Position numbers and translations under genes: made by a program. DNA of 64,000 bases from Allodiplogaster sudhausi (taxonomy: Eukaryota > Nematoda > Chromadorea > Rhabditida > Diplogasteridae), in the NCBI GenBank assembly GCA_945643635.1, contig CALZFC010000018.1:2115001-2179000 (forward strand), written 5' to 3'. This document shows, piece after piece, positions 18,743 through 31,866 of this stretch (position 1 is the stretch's first letter; the number at the start of each line of letters is the position of its first letter). The notes beneath the pieces are model-generated. The model saw only the letters and a program-made list of their open reading frames with translations. It ran no database searches and was not told where the DNA came from.

Positions 18743-20099
18743 TCATCGCCTGCCGTCGTCCTCAAGACTTTGAGAAGTCGCACAGAACTCGATGAATGAG
18801 CAGAAGTCGACTGCGCCTGCTCGGCAGAGACGCCGCTTCTGCTGCTCGCTCAGCAGCGCGAAGCACGCAGCGCGGCCCGCTTCCTCCAGGCCGGGAAGCG
18901 CACGGCCTTGAAGAAATTTAGTCAATTCTATTGTTACAATATAAAAAGAGTATATTGGCGATTAAGGTAAGTTCACTTATTATGGTTTATGAATATTTCA
19001 TGTTTAAGCCAACTTGTAAAAAAAAACTGTTAACAAAATGATTTAGACCAAGAGTCAATTGATCCAACCGTGTAGACGAAGTTCTCGAGACGCACGACAA
19101 CTCTTCCAGAGCGATAAGACGCGGCGCTGACGCTGTGTTCAAGCAGATTCCTCCTTGTGCTGCTCCCCTCCCTCCTCAGGTCCACGCTGATCGATGTTCG
19201 CTGTCCCCCAGGCGCATGCAGTAAAAGAGTCAAATCCTCCTTGGTTGCTTTCGTGAACAGCTTTACTGGCTCGAATGTCCTATTTTCTTGCGTAGGCGTG
19301 AATCGCTCGCTCTTCAGGCAGTTCAGTTCCTCGTTGCTGAGAAGGCGTCTTCTCGACAGTCCGGCAATCTGCTTCGCAGCGTCGCCCTCGTGATGGAAGA
19401 ACTCACGAAACTCGACTGGATGTTCCATTATGCATTCGCTTGAAATGACTTCGCCTCTGCTCCGTGAAAAGAGATAGCGAAACGAGCACTTTTTGTAGTT
19501 CTTGTGGAACTCGAGCCAGTTCTCATACGAAAGCAGAGAGATGTGGTCAGTATCACTCAGTGGAACTGGCTCCTCAACCGTCAGAGAGACATCATAGGGG
19601 ATAAATCCGTGAAATGGATGTGCATAGACACTTCGTATGTGACGTCACTGTCAAAGAGAGATGACGAACTGGTGAAGCTCACGATAGCAAGGCCTCTCGT
19701 GTACAAGGTGATGGGAACGAAGAGACGCGTTGCGGTCGCGAACGCGGCTGTCGAAATGTTGCCGTTATGGGTCGGCACTGGCACTGGCAGCACGCATGTG
19801 GCATGGTGAACGAGTTGCCGTGACGTCATCAGCGCGAGGGGGGTAAGAAAGAGTCGGCAACTGTGACAGTCGGTCGGAGAGTTCACCAGCCAAGGGAAGC
19901 TTGGGTATGAGAGGGGGTCCTGGTGGAGAAGACGATGGGCCACGGACGAGAATTCCACAGAGTTGACGTCGATCTGAGTCTCCTGACGCCAGAGAATCGC
20001 GTGATCGGAGACGGCGAGAATTTTCGGGACGTTGTGCACTTCCTCCATGGAGACGTCGCATGGAAAGCAGCCGAGAGGAGACAGGGCGCGAACAGCCAT
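18743..20099 (-). pseudogene. Family-P member 2, one apparent frameshift
   Basis: Longest member of the unrecognised family. The start MAVRALSPLGCF is followed by KILAVSDHAILWR, a FLTPLALM segment, HHATCVLPVPVP and a block ending FDSDVTYEV (about 19640). The continuation (WLEFHKNYKKCSFRYLF, IMEHPVEFREFFHHEGDA, FEPVKLFTKA) lies in another frame, so one indel is needed near 19600-19640. Exon 1 ends after GRVVVRLENFVYT (19069); exon 2 (18743-18906) encodes LPGLEEAGRAACFALL and DFCSFIEFC. A TTTTAG acceptor precedes the ATG, as in the other members. About 440-450 residues if the frame were whole. No domain recognised; no membrane segment. If the indel is an assembly error this would be the intact member. 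Confidence 0.6.
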
Positions 20100-20616
20100 T
20101 GATTACTCTAAAAGGAAGAGTCGATTCAGGAGAGAGCGAGAGAGTGAGAGAGAAATATCTATAACAATAATTGCATACCAAAATAGTAAATATTATTTTG
20201 GAAAGAAGAGCAATTCAAGCAGTGACAAAACAAAGGAAGCAGAATCAAGAAACCAAAAAACTACGAATGAATTACAAAAAGAAGTGAAGATTCTCACTAC
20301 ACATATGTAGGCTTAATTATTTGCCATTCGAGGCTGTGCTAAATGAATATTATTGGTCAATGAGGCGCTAATCATGCCAGATAGGTCGATCCATGACGAT
20401 CCGCGAAGACAGGAAGTATGCAACCGGGTCATTGAGTAACAGTGGGATGCGCTATGGAAGAAGGAAACGAGTTGAGATGGAAAGCGTTTAATCAAGTAAA
20501 TTTTTGACCGAAATGAAAAGTTGTCACTCTGGACATGTCCATTTTGGCATTGTTTTGAGCACAGATAGAGAGAGAGAGAAAGAGAGAGAGAGCGAGAGAG
20601 AGAGAGAGAGAAAGAA

Positions 20617-20647
<31 letters not shown>

Positions 20648-20756
20648 ACGAAAGAGACAGAGAACGAAAGAGACAGAGAAAGAGAGAACGACAGAGAGAG
20701 AAAGAGAGAGAGAGAACGAGATATGAGGATGTAGATGCCCCATGTAATCGTGATGC
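20100..20756. other. Spacer with GA tract
   Basis: Lies between family-P members 2 and 3 and holds the GA tract at 20566-20720 where the frame of member 3 runs out. No gene seen. Confidence 0.6.
20566..20720 (+). repeat. (GA)n tract at the break of family-P member 3
   Basis: GA repeat with GAACGAAAGAGACA variants. The minus-strand frame of member 3 (FDGDVVVEILSI) passes straight into this tract. Confidence 0.9.
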
Positions 20757-21313
20757 TTAAGATCTCGACAACGACGTCACCGTCAAAAAACGGTGAAGAT
20801 GACGAGACGCGCACAATTGTGATGAGTGAGGGACTAGGGAAGCGGGCGCAAACAGCTGCGTTGCGGTCACGTTCGAGGTCGTCCAACACGCAACCGTCAC
20901 GATGTTCGAGTCCGTAGGCGATAGCAAAGGCAGCACGAGTGTTGCGTGGTGTGTGAGTGATGGAGATGACGTCATCGGCGCAAGAGGCGTCAAAAAGAAA
21001 AAGCAACCGAAGCAGTCACCGAATGCGTGATTAGAAACGAAGAATCAGGAAACGACGAGCGGACGCAGGGAAGTCGTTGGAGGAAGCATCGATCGATAGT
21101 GGATGCCACCAGAGTCGATCGATAGTGGATGCCACCAGAGTCGATCGATAGTGGATGCCACCAGAGTCGATCGATAGTGGATGCCACCAGAGTCGATCGA
21201 TAGTGGATGCCACCAGAGTCGATCGATAGTGGATGCCACCAGAGGATCGAGAATCTGCGGTGGCGACCCTTCATGGAGAACTCGGCGATTGGCGTGAGAG
21301 CACGCACCGCCAT
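20757..21313 (-). pseudogene. Family-P member 3, truncated, with 26-bp tandem repeat
   Basis: The start MAVRALTPIAEF follows a TTTTCAG acceptor. The family segment around the motif ILWR(H)P is replaced by six copies of a 26-bp unit (21091-21246), which encode WWHPLSID, GGIHYRS and STLVASTID in turn as the frame rotates. After the repeat the family sequence SSNDFPASARRFL is in a different frame from the N-terminal part, and the next block (LTHHATLVLPLL, to about 20780) in another again. The C-terminal half (GRVVVR and LEEA blocks) is missing: sequence runs into the GA tract. Very probably a non-functional copy. Confidence 0.7.
21091..21246 (+). repeat. 26-bp tandem repeat, six copies
   Basis: The unit starts GATCGATAGTGGATGCCACC and continues AGAGTC; copies begin at 21091, 21117, 21143, 21169, 21195 and 21221, the last ending AGAG. 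The copies look identical, suggesting recent expansion. 26 is not a multiple of 3. Confidence 0.97.
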
Positions 21314-21682
21314 TGTCTGACTCCACTGAAAACACAACAATAGGCAGGGGTGAAGATGCATAATCAAAACCATTGGATTCTTTAAAGCCTCTGGAGACAT
21401 GTTCATTATTGCACGAGCACGTAAAAGACCCTGTGCAATTTTAACGGATTAAAAAAAAATTAAGTATGAATACTCTTGCTTCCGAGAGATTTCACAGCAA
21501 TTGATTATTCGACTAAATTTCATCTTATTGTCACTCTGAGCCTAAGCTCTTTCTCTTTCGGCATCCACTATCGAGTTAATTTATTCGGCAAGCGATTTTC
21601 CGACGTTCACGAAAAAGAGCATTGCTTCGAAAGCTTTATCCAATATGAAACGCATGAAAGAAGTAGAGGGTAGAGTGAAGAT

Positions 21683-22928
21683 TCAAGAGTTGCTCTCTGC
21701 CTCAGTCAGGAGCTGCACGAGCGAGTGGAAGTCTTCCTCGCGCTCGCTCAAGAAATGCTGCTTCGCGCGTTCGCCAAGCAGTCCGAGGCAAGCATCGCGG
21801 GCCATGTCCTCCAGAGTCGACGACACGCCCCCGAACACCCCCTGTAATATGGTCATCGGTTTTACTTTAAAGTTTTCCCAACAGTCTGTCAAATCATAAT
21901 GAAACAAAAATAAGTCGCATGTACAATAAGTATCATCCTTAGTAACAACGCAACTGAACAAAATAACTAAGCACTTCCTTACCATATACAAGGTCTTTCC
22001 GAAGCGCACGACGACACGTCCGCGTTGGGATGCGACGACGGTGCAGTCGTGCTGGGAACGTCTGATGACCCTGGCGGAGTTCCTCTGCTTGCATGCCCTT
22101 GCACACGCCACGCTTCGGTCGCCGACCGCGTAGACGCACAGCTGTTTTATCACCGTGCCATTTTTGCTGTGGCCGATGGGCACGGGCTCGGCAGCAAAGA
22201 TGGTCGGCTTGAGCCGTCGCCAGCCGCGTCGCCCACTTCAAGTCTCCGGCCGTCTTTATCTGCGGACGACGTCGACTCCGTCTCGCAAGAAGATCTCGGA
22301 GAACAGCTCGTCATCCACTTCAGGCGACGCCGGCGGAACCAGTTCCATGAGGAAGTCGCTCGAAAGGACGCCTCCGTTCTTCTCGCCCGTCGCGTGCCAG
22401 TCATTGTAATAGCGAATACTACCGGAGGGCGATTCATCCATGCCCACGATCGGGAAATCTCGCGTGTCGGAGAGGACCGGATAAATTCTCTCAAAAGTGA
22501 CGTCATCGCCGTCAAAGAGTGGCGACGAGTTGGAGGTGACGCACACTAAAGTAGCCTCGTTCTCGGGGGTTGGCACGGTCACAAGCAGCTCCGTGGCCTT
22601 CAGGAAAAACCCCGCGTATACAATGCTGCCGAATAGGTACACCCTTAGCGGCAGCACGCATGTCGCGTGTTGCGTGAGCGGTCGAAAACGGGGTCCCCAG
22701 AGAGAGGGGCGTCAGAAACAAGCAGAAAACAAGGTAGCGATCAGTGTTGCCATCGTTGTCGGGCAGCAGCCGCAGAGAGTGAGCCGGGAATTCGGACGAC
22801 GTTTTAAAGATCGGCCGGGAATGTCTCCAGAGGAGGGCATGGTCAGAAACGGCGAGAAGAGTCGGATGGAGGAGTCGCGAAGAGTCGTAGGAGATCGTGG
22901 CGAAGGGAACGAGAGAACGCAGAGTCAT
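21683..22928 (-). pseudogene. Family-P member 4, frame disrupted
   Basis: The start MTLRSLVPFATI lies behind a CAG acceptor; then LLAVSDHALLWRH, FPAHSLRLLPDND and FLTPLSLG. A one-base excess near 22665-22690 (in a C/G/T homopolymer stretch) is needed to reach HATCVLPLRVYLF. The next block (VTVPTPENEATLVC, FDGDDVTFERIYPVL, DESPSGSIRYYNDWH) stays open to a stop near 22256. The C-terminal part (VPIGHSKNGT, RGRVVVRFGKTLYMV) is in the same frame beyond two stop codons, then a small intron leads to LEDMARDACLGLL and DFHSLVQLLTEAE with the final stop. So at least two lesions. Tandem with members 2 and 3. Confidence 0.6.
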
Positions 22929-23009
22929 GCCCTGTTCACGGCTGGAATGGCCTGACCTGAACAGAGGCAACTCCCCCTCCCTATACCATCATACATATCG
23001 ATGACCCTT

Positions 23010-23052
<43 letters not shown>

Positions 23053-23065
23053 GGGAGAGAGAGAA

Positions 23066-23108
<43 letters not shown>

Positions 23109-23109
23109 A

Positions 23110-23140
<31 letters not shown>

Positions 23141-23694
23141 AAGAGAGAGAGATAACAGAGGAGCAGACCGAATAGAGAGAACGAGAGCAATGGAGAGAAA
23201 AATAATGTTGAAGAAAGAAAAAGTGTGTGTGCAAATGAGTAAGAGATAGTTAAAACAAGGAATGAGAGAGCGAGAAGAGACAACAAAAGGAAGCAAACGA
23301 GGGATGAATATGGAGATACTGAATGCGTACAGCAAAGGAGATAGAGATACAGTATGGGTGTGTATGTGGGAGAGAGAGAGAGAGAGCGAGAGAAATGAAG
23401 AGAGGGAAAATCTGGGTGTCTTTAATGAGTGAGAAGCTAATTGCATCCTGGACAGATAAGTTCTGTTCTCTCTCCACTGAATCATCTGATTGCTTAACTT
23501 TTCACGATCTCTGCATTTCATTCTTGAGACCAATCTTATCACCTTGATCAACGGTAAAAACGTTCTTTTATACGCTTGATGCATTGCATACTTGTCATTA
23601 AAAAAGCAACAGTTCTCATTGCCAGTCATACCTTTATTCGGTGCCTAGGCTAGCAGGACAATGAAAGAGGCTCTCTCTCTCTCTTCTCCGTCCC
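22929..23694. other. Spacer with GA microsatellite
   Basis: Holds a GA tract at 23008-23155 and further GA-rich sequence to about 23400. No exon recognised. Confidence 0.65.
23008..23155 (+). repeat. (GA)n tract
   Basis: Long GA repeat with regular AAAGA and GGGA interruptions, just upstream of family-P member 4. Confidence 0.95.
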
Positions 23695-24442
23695 TCACTT
23701 GCGTGTCTTGACCTCCTCCTTGCTCTGGTCGATCTCGAACGCGAAGCCCTTCGCGCCGACCGTCTCGGCAGAGGGCGCGGCGGGGTCTGTCGTCGGCGTC
23801 AACTTCTCCTGCTCTCTCTTCTTCTTCCTCTCCTTGCTCGGCTTGCTGCGGCCAGACTTCGAGTTATAGCTCTGAATATGGAGGAGCAGGAATCCACTTT
23901 TCGCTGCTTTTCAGTCTCTCCCTCTTTTTATCTCTCTCTCTCTCTCCATCTTGTTATAATGTCGCTTACTTTTTCCTCTCCTCCCATTCTCCCGCTCTTC
24001 TTCTCTAACCTGAAATTCTTTCCCCTCTCTCTCTCTTTCTCTCGCTCTCTCCCTTCTCCACCCAAACCTTCTTGAATTTGATAGTCCGCAGCAGCTCGAA
24101 GTCTTTCTCAGTCGGTGGTCGCGAGAGCGGACGACGGGAGAAGACCCCGAAGATCAAGAAGAAGGTCAAGCCAATCGAAGCGGCGATCATGAACAGAATC
24201 ACTGAAGGGAGAAGAGAGAGATGCAGAGCGAGAGAGAGAAAATGATAGGGCAAGAATACATGGATAACCGTTACGAAATACAGAAGAAAAAGATTTCGAG
24301 AACTTTATATATTCATTGTTGTTCAATGATGATAGGCAAGTTGAAGGGGGGGGGGTCTGCTTGTCATGGACGAACCTCCGCATGCGTATGAACGCACGGG
24401 CGGGACGATCACTTTGAAGACGTCTTCTTTCTCTGATGGCAT
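23695..24442 (-). CDS. Small single-pass membrane protein
   Basis: Not recognised. Three exons fit by phase: about 24375-24442, 24069-24200 and 23695-23870, giving roughly 125 residues. It begins MPSEKEDVFKVIVPPVRSYA, then one strongly hydrophobic segment FMIAASIGLTFFLIFGVF (about residues 25-43), then RRPLSRPPTEKDFELLRTI, a Lys/Arg-rich stretch (SKERKKKREQEK) and ends FEIDQSKEEVKTRK. The short N-terminus and basic C-terminal tail suggest a type III/II single-pass protein with the tail in the cytosol. It follows ribosomal protein S9 on the same strand about 490 bp downstream; this spacing is wide for a nematode operon, so co-transcription is only possible. Exon phases agree throughout, which is the main support. 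Confidence 0.7.
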
Positions 24443-24932
24443 CCTTCTTGCCAGAGAAGGCGACCGTCTCCCACGAGAAAACGCGCTCTAGAATGATGAT
24501 AGAATGATGCGCTCTCACACACTTTTACTATCAAGAACACTTGTTGAATCGAAATCAGTTCAATCAGAATAAACCAAATCATTTTAAGTATCATTGCACC
24601 TACACTTCACTTTAAAAGTGCTCTTCCTATCAAGAATTGCACCAACCCTAAGAATTGTTAATTTGCAGATGACCAAAACTTGACTCAAGTCTGCATCATT
24701 GTCGGAATCTCCAATGCTCCCTGATATGGATTGCAATATATTGTTAGAAACACCAGCATGTTCTAATCGAGTGATCTTTCAAGTAAACATATTCCACAAT
24801 CAACTTCACACATTCTTGTCCTCCCGTGTTATGTAAATAATAGCCATTAAATGTAACAATTTATGAGCCGCCGGAGGCATAAACGAAAACAACAAAAACA
24901 GTGTCGTCTGGGGGACGTCGCGGCTTTCCTTC
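24443..24932. other. Spacer
   Basis: AT-rich sequence between the small membrane-protein gene and RPS9. No feature recognised. Confidence 0.5.
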
Positions 24933-26822
<1,890 letters not shown>

Positions 26823-27455
26823 GGTTACCCCTGTAGGAACGAGAAATCACGATTAACGACGGCAAAAACAGCAGAAACACATGCGGCCAACAAAAAGCGC
26901 AACTCGGCAACTAAATAAAGTAAAACAACAACTAAGCAATTATGCCTTTCTTTACTTAAAACCTCTAAAACAGTGTGAAAAATATAATTCAAAGCCGAGG
27001 AGCCCTAGCTACCGTAATAATTTTCCATACAGGGCCACTGAGGAAATTCAAACTTTTAGTGTGAGAATACGGTGCCAGTGTGGTTCTAATGGCACAACAC
27101 TTACCGTCTCGTCTTGGCACCACACTAAAATGAACGTTTAAGTTGCTTTTTCTCTGACCACGGATTCGATAACCTTTTTTCTTTCTGATTTATTCGATGA
27201 TGAATTTCAAGCATGTTGAGCTTTATCGTTCGTATTGAATGAATCTTGTTCCTTCTATAGTGCTGCCTCATATCAGCACGAACAGATTCCGAAGATTTGT
27301 ACTAATGGTATTCTTTTTTTCTTTTGACGAATTGCGCTATATCATATTTGTTTAAGTGGAAGTAAGTAGCAACCCATCATATATGTTTTTGATGATAATG
27401 AAATATCGTATCCTAATGCCTAACTTATTTGGAACTTCTTCCCAGATTGTCCGGA
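26823..27455. promoter_or_regulatory. Divergent promoter region of RPS9 (-) and LSM1 (+)
   Basis: A 633-bp spacer between two start codons facing away from each other. Splice-acceptor-like sites sit just inside both ends (CCTACAG before RPS9, TTCCCAG before LSM1). No specific promoter element is claimed. A shared regulatory region is inferred from geometry only. Confidence 0.5.
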
Positions 27456-28332
27456 ATGAATCTCCCCGATCCATTTCTGCCAGGCGCCATCTCTTTGCTC
27501 GAGCAGCTTGACAAGCGCATTCTGGTCGAACTTCGTGATGGCAGAAAGCTCATCGGCTTCCTCCGTAGCATCGACCAATTCGCCAATCTTGTCCTTGACG
27601 ACGTCAGTTATTTTCTTCCTTTATGTCCTAGTTTCTAGCTAATTTAGCTTTATGTAATTGCTTACGAAGAAAGTAGACAATAATCGGCTGAGTGATTGCA
27701 AAATTATCCAAGTCCTGATTATCATTCCGGCTTGTTAATCTGTTCTAAAATACTTGTACATCTTACGAATGCGCTTACATGGTTTTTTCAGCTCGAAACT
27801 TGCAATTTTTATGAAATCTGCAAGGATGCTATAATTATCAAAAGGAAATTTATTTAGTTTAAGACGACGAAGATTTAAGGTGGTCGAGAGGACATTCCTG
27901 GAGAAGTTCTACTCCGAGATTAGCCACGGCATTCTCTTGATTCGCGGTGAGAATGTAGTCTTAGCGGGCGAGCTCGACGAAACCATCCAAACCGGCCTGA
28001 CCAAGGTGTAGCTTTTCTACCGAATATGTTGAAATTATTTGTTTGAAATGTTTTTTCTCTCCCTTTAAAAAATATGTTAATAATAATTAGTAATAAGTTT
28101 CTAAATTCGCGTTTCTACTCTTTGTGGCTTTATTCATTAAAAAAAAACAAAGCGGAAGTGTTTGCTGTATGCGTTTTCATTTGAGTTTCGAGTGGTTTCT
28201 TTTGAAAGGTTAATTCCATATTTCAGGTAAGCATAGAAGAGATGCGTCGAATCGAAGAAGAACTGGAATCTAAACCCGGAGGAGAGGAAGGCGGAGGGGT
28301 CAGGCGGGATAATACCCTTGACGACCACTTTT
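27456..28332 (+). CDS. lsm-1: U6 snRNA-associated Sm-like protein LSM1
   Basis: Three exons: 27456-27602, 27880-28005, 28227-28332, about 125 residues. Motifs match LSM1: ISLLEQLDKRILVELRDG and IGFLRSIDQFANLVLDD (Sm motif 1), VVERTFLEKFY, then GILLIRGENVVLAGELDE (Sm motif 2, IRGENV), VSIEEMRRIEEELE and the C-terminal NTLDDH-F close to the family's ADTLDEY. In the family, LSM1 replaces LSM8 in the cytoplasmic LSM1-7 ring that binds oligoadenylated mRNA 3' ends and promotes decapping. The chosen ATG (MNLPDPFLPGA) lies 10 bp after a TTCCCAG acceptor; an in-frame ATG upstream of that acceptor is unlikely to be used. Divergent from RPS9. Confidence 0.96.
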
Positions 28333-30100
28333 AGACCACTTCCTGATCCCCATCATGAAATAGGTATTTCTATGACCCTATCCGCCCTGTTCACAGATTC
28401 CGGCCCTTGAAATAGTTGATTTTGAAGCCAAATACTCTACATTTGCTACTTTTCGGAAAACGCTTCTTTTACCTTTTCACAAATGTATGAGCATTTCTTC
28501 ACAAATGTAGGTTGATCATTCTTCAGTTCCCTGTCGCCGGAGTGCTCCACAATTGTCCACCTTTTATGGGTATTTCTGACTTTGCCATTCGCATTTTGAT
28601 AAGTTTTGTATTTGAAGATTACTGCTTAAGATTAGATTTGTTCAGACGCGGATTGCGGGTCTGTGTTTCTTTCTGAGTTGAAGGCGTAATTTTACTTTCT
28701 TTTTCATGTTACTTCGTTTACTAAGAGATGTGATGACCTGTTTGCCACGATAAACCACTTCTCTTTATTTGATGATGTTCGGGGGAAAATATGATTGCTT
28801 TGGCTGTTGTCCCGCGGCTTTGGTAGTACCGTAAAACAAGTATTTTCTCAACTATTGAAATGCCTTGTCGTTGAAAATGGCAAAGAAGAAGTAGGTTTCA
28901 TAGTAAGGAAGTTGAACTTTTTGTCAGGCTTTTGATTCGGATCGAGTTATTTGCTTGAAGTTTCTCTCATGGCCATTTGGACAGTTGAATAGTTCTCCAA
29001 CATGACAAAAAGAAGCAGGAAAGTTGAATGAAAGAAGATAAAATCTAATTTGGAAGAGAGGAAAGCCGGACTGACTGCAACCGTTTTAAGGGCAAGAGCA
29101 GGTCTTCAGTGCATCTCCCACCGAAGCAGGAACACTACCTCTCTCTCCACAGTGCCCATCGCTCGCTTGGCAACATTTTTCGTAAGTTATTCTTTTTTAA
29201 TGTTTAGAAATTATTTGATGCCTTATGTTTCTACCATTCTCCCCCCCCCCCCTTTATTACAAAGACAAACTATTCGTTCCTACAATTGTTCCCTTTCCAT
29301 TTCGCTCTCAAAATCGTTCCAAGTCGACCTAAACTCCTTTCCACCTCCCATACATTTTAATCACCTTCTTTCCCGATTTATAAGGGATAGAAGAGGGTTG
29401 AGTCGCACAAAGTAGAATGATAGACAGGTCACATGACAACTGATGATAAGGTGATAATCCTGGAACATTCCCTTCCCAGCCCTGCACTTGTCAACAGCGC
29501 CCTCTCTCTTATCTCTTGTCAGTAGTATGACGTTGTTGGCCCCTCTTCCATTTTACGAGCGTGCTCGTATTTCTTACTGTTTCTTACTTTCGTTCTTCTC
29601 CTCTTTCACTCTCCTGTTTATGAATGTATGCCCTCACAGGTTTATTGATTATTCTTTCCAGATGAGAAGCAAAAATGAAACTTTATTCATCTGGTTTTTA
29701 CATTTTTTTTTGTTTAAATGAGCGTAGTTTTAACTGGTAATTCATATTTCTTTTCAAATTTTTTTTTGTATTGTTCATTAATAGTTGCTCCCCACTTCTC
29801 ATAATTCCAGCGTTGTTTTTTCTCCTGTTTCCTACCTGTATTTCGTTCGCTGCTCTTCGTCCTTTATCTTTCTCCTGTTCTGTTCTTTCCTTTTGCCCTC
29901 GTCCTCTCCTTCTCCCTCTCTGCCTGCCTCTCCTTCTCTTCTCTCTTCTATCTCTCTCCTCCACTAAATTCTGCCGATGTGTTAACGCTGTCCTTGTGCT
30001 CCTGTGCTGGTAATGATTGTTATGATGTCTTCAGCATGCTTCTTCTATTCCTCACCTGTTCTTTTTATTATACAGTCCTTTATACCTCTCCCTTTCACTC

Positions 30101-30103
<3 letters not shown>

Positions 30104-30152
<49 letters not shown>

Positions 30153-30215
30153 GTTTGTCTCTCTCTCTCTGTCTTTCGTTTCTCTATTTCTCTCTCTCTC
30201 TCTCTTTTCTCTCCT
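30104..30215 (+). repeat. (CT)n microsatellite
   Basis: CT tract with TGTTTGT and GTCTTTCGTTT interruptions in the LSM1 to UMP-CMP kinase spacer. Confidence 0.9.
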
Positions 30216-30731
30216 TGTCTTCTCCTCACACCTCTGCTTCGTTCTATTCCCGCACAGTCTGTTCCAATCTGCTCGCAATAGAGTACACAACTTGATAAGT
30301 ACTTATGGGAACACGTCATTCTTTATTGTGCAAGGTTCTGTCAATGGCAAATATTAATTTAAATGACTTTAATAACTACAGAATATTGTCGTGATCTTAC
30401 TTTTTGTTCGCCGGCTTTTCATTAAAGATTTTTTTATACTTAGTGGACTTAGCACTTTAAAGGGGTATTCTTGTTGGCATAGCTGGTCGAGTGAAAGGTG
30501 TTGGAGCTTCTCCCAGTCAATAGAAGGTGGAATTATCGTGCTATTCACATGCTCCTATGTCTCTTGAAATGTTTCCATATTCTTCTTCATAACCATGTTT
30601 AACCGTCAAAATTCATTCCGTCTTGTATTCCTCATTACATGCCTTTGCGCCGTTATCACTGACAGCTGATGAAGAAAGTAGTTCTTTTTGGATAGAAGAG
30701 ATTGAGACACATCATTTTGATTCATACCTAT

Positions 30732-30736
<5 letters not shown>

Positions 30737-30769
<33 letters not shown>

Positions 30770-30850
30770 TGTATGTGTGTTTCACTCTCTCGCTATCTCT
30801 CTCTGTGTGTTTATTTCGCTCACTCTCTCTCTCTCTCACTCTCACTTCCT
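30737..30850 (+). repeat. (CT)n microsatellite
   Basis: CT tract followed by mixed TG/CT sequence. Confidence 0.85.
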
Positions 30851-31866
30851 CTCTGTCTCACACTTTCTTTCTCTCTCCCTCTCTTCATCTTCCTTTCTCC
30901 TCGCACTCCATCTTGCTCCTATAAAATACATGTTGCTGTCATTCTGTCGCCTTCTCAATTGACTCCCGGCTTTTTCTCTATAGTTATTGTGTAGAGCGGC
31001 AGGCTAAGTCGTGTTTAATTCTGAAACTCGCTCTGATCAGACCACTTTTCGTTCTGTATCTTTCCCATCTTCTTTCCTATTTTCTCACCGTCTCTCCATC
31101 TCTAAACCTCTTATTCTTCTACCTGTTACATGGACCCAACCTCTCCCCATCTACTAATGACTGTTTCTCTCTCACGTTCTTTCACACTCTCACTCTCTCC
31201 CTGACTATTTCGCATATCCTTTCTCTCCCTAGTCCCCTCCCCTTCCACACTCCCCTCCCCTTCCCTCATTCTCGCTCTCTTTTTCTCTTCCCCACTCCCC
31301 AGTGCACAATGCACAACACACTTTTCCAACATGCAGCGCTAGCTTCCGTCCCTCTTGCACTTTTAGATTTGATTCTGGCCCGGTAATGATTCGAGCGGAC
31401 CTCTCTTCGCACTCTGTGTCTCTATTTCTATAGAGTATCTTCACTAGCTTTACACTTTCTCACTCTTTCTCCCTCTCCCTTTCTCCTCTCTCTCTCGCTC
31501 TCTCTCTCTCTCACTCTCTCTCTCTCTCTTTCTCTATTTCTCTCTCTCTATTTCCTCACATGAATTGCCCGCGGCTCATCGTCACTTTCCATCTTTCGCC
31601 CCGGTCACAGTCTCTTTCCGGATGTCCACCTTTCGTTTATGTAATTAGACTCACTCTGCGCATGAACACGCCCGCTGCCCAGCAACGTAGCAGGGCTTTA
31701 TGAGTGAAAGAGGCTAGAGAAAGAGAGAGAGAGGGAAATAGAGACTAAGAGAGGTTGAAAAAGAGACAGTTAAAAAAAGAAAGAAGAGGAAGCATGTTTG
31801 AATGCAGGCAGATCCTGCTAGCTCCGGTGCATCCATTCCCCCTCCATTTCAGGTTCACTCTTCCGC

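Larger units (their letters stand above)
28333..31866. other. Long spacer, pyrimidine-rich on +
   Basis: About 3.5 kb without a supportable exon. A C run lies near 29241-29251, and CT microsatellites at about 30104-30215, 30737-30850 and 31486-31555. Open frames here are Ser/Leu/Phe-rich translations of pyrimidine tracts. A gene with low-complexity protein cannot be excluded. Confidence 0.55.

Noticed and set aside
20504..20734. Arg/Glu-rich (and complementary Ser/Leu-rich) frames over GA tracts, here and at many other sites
   Set aside because: Translations of (GA)n/(CT)n microsatellites; they appear in all frames and lack splice context.
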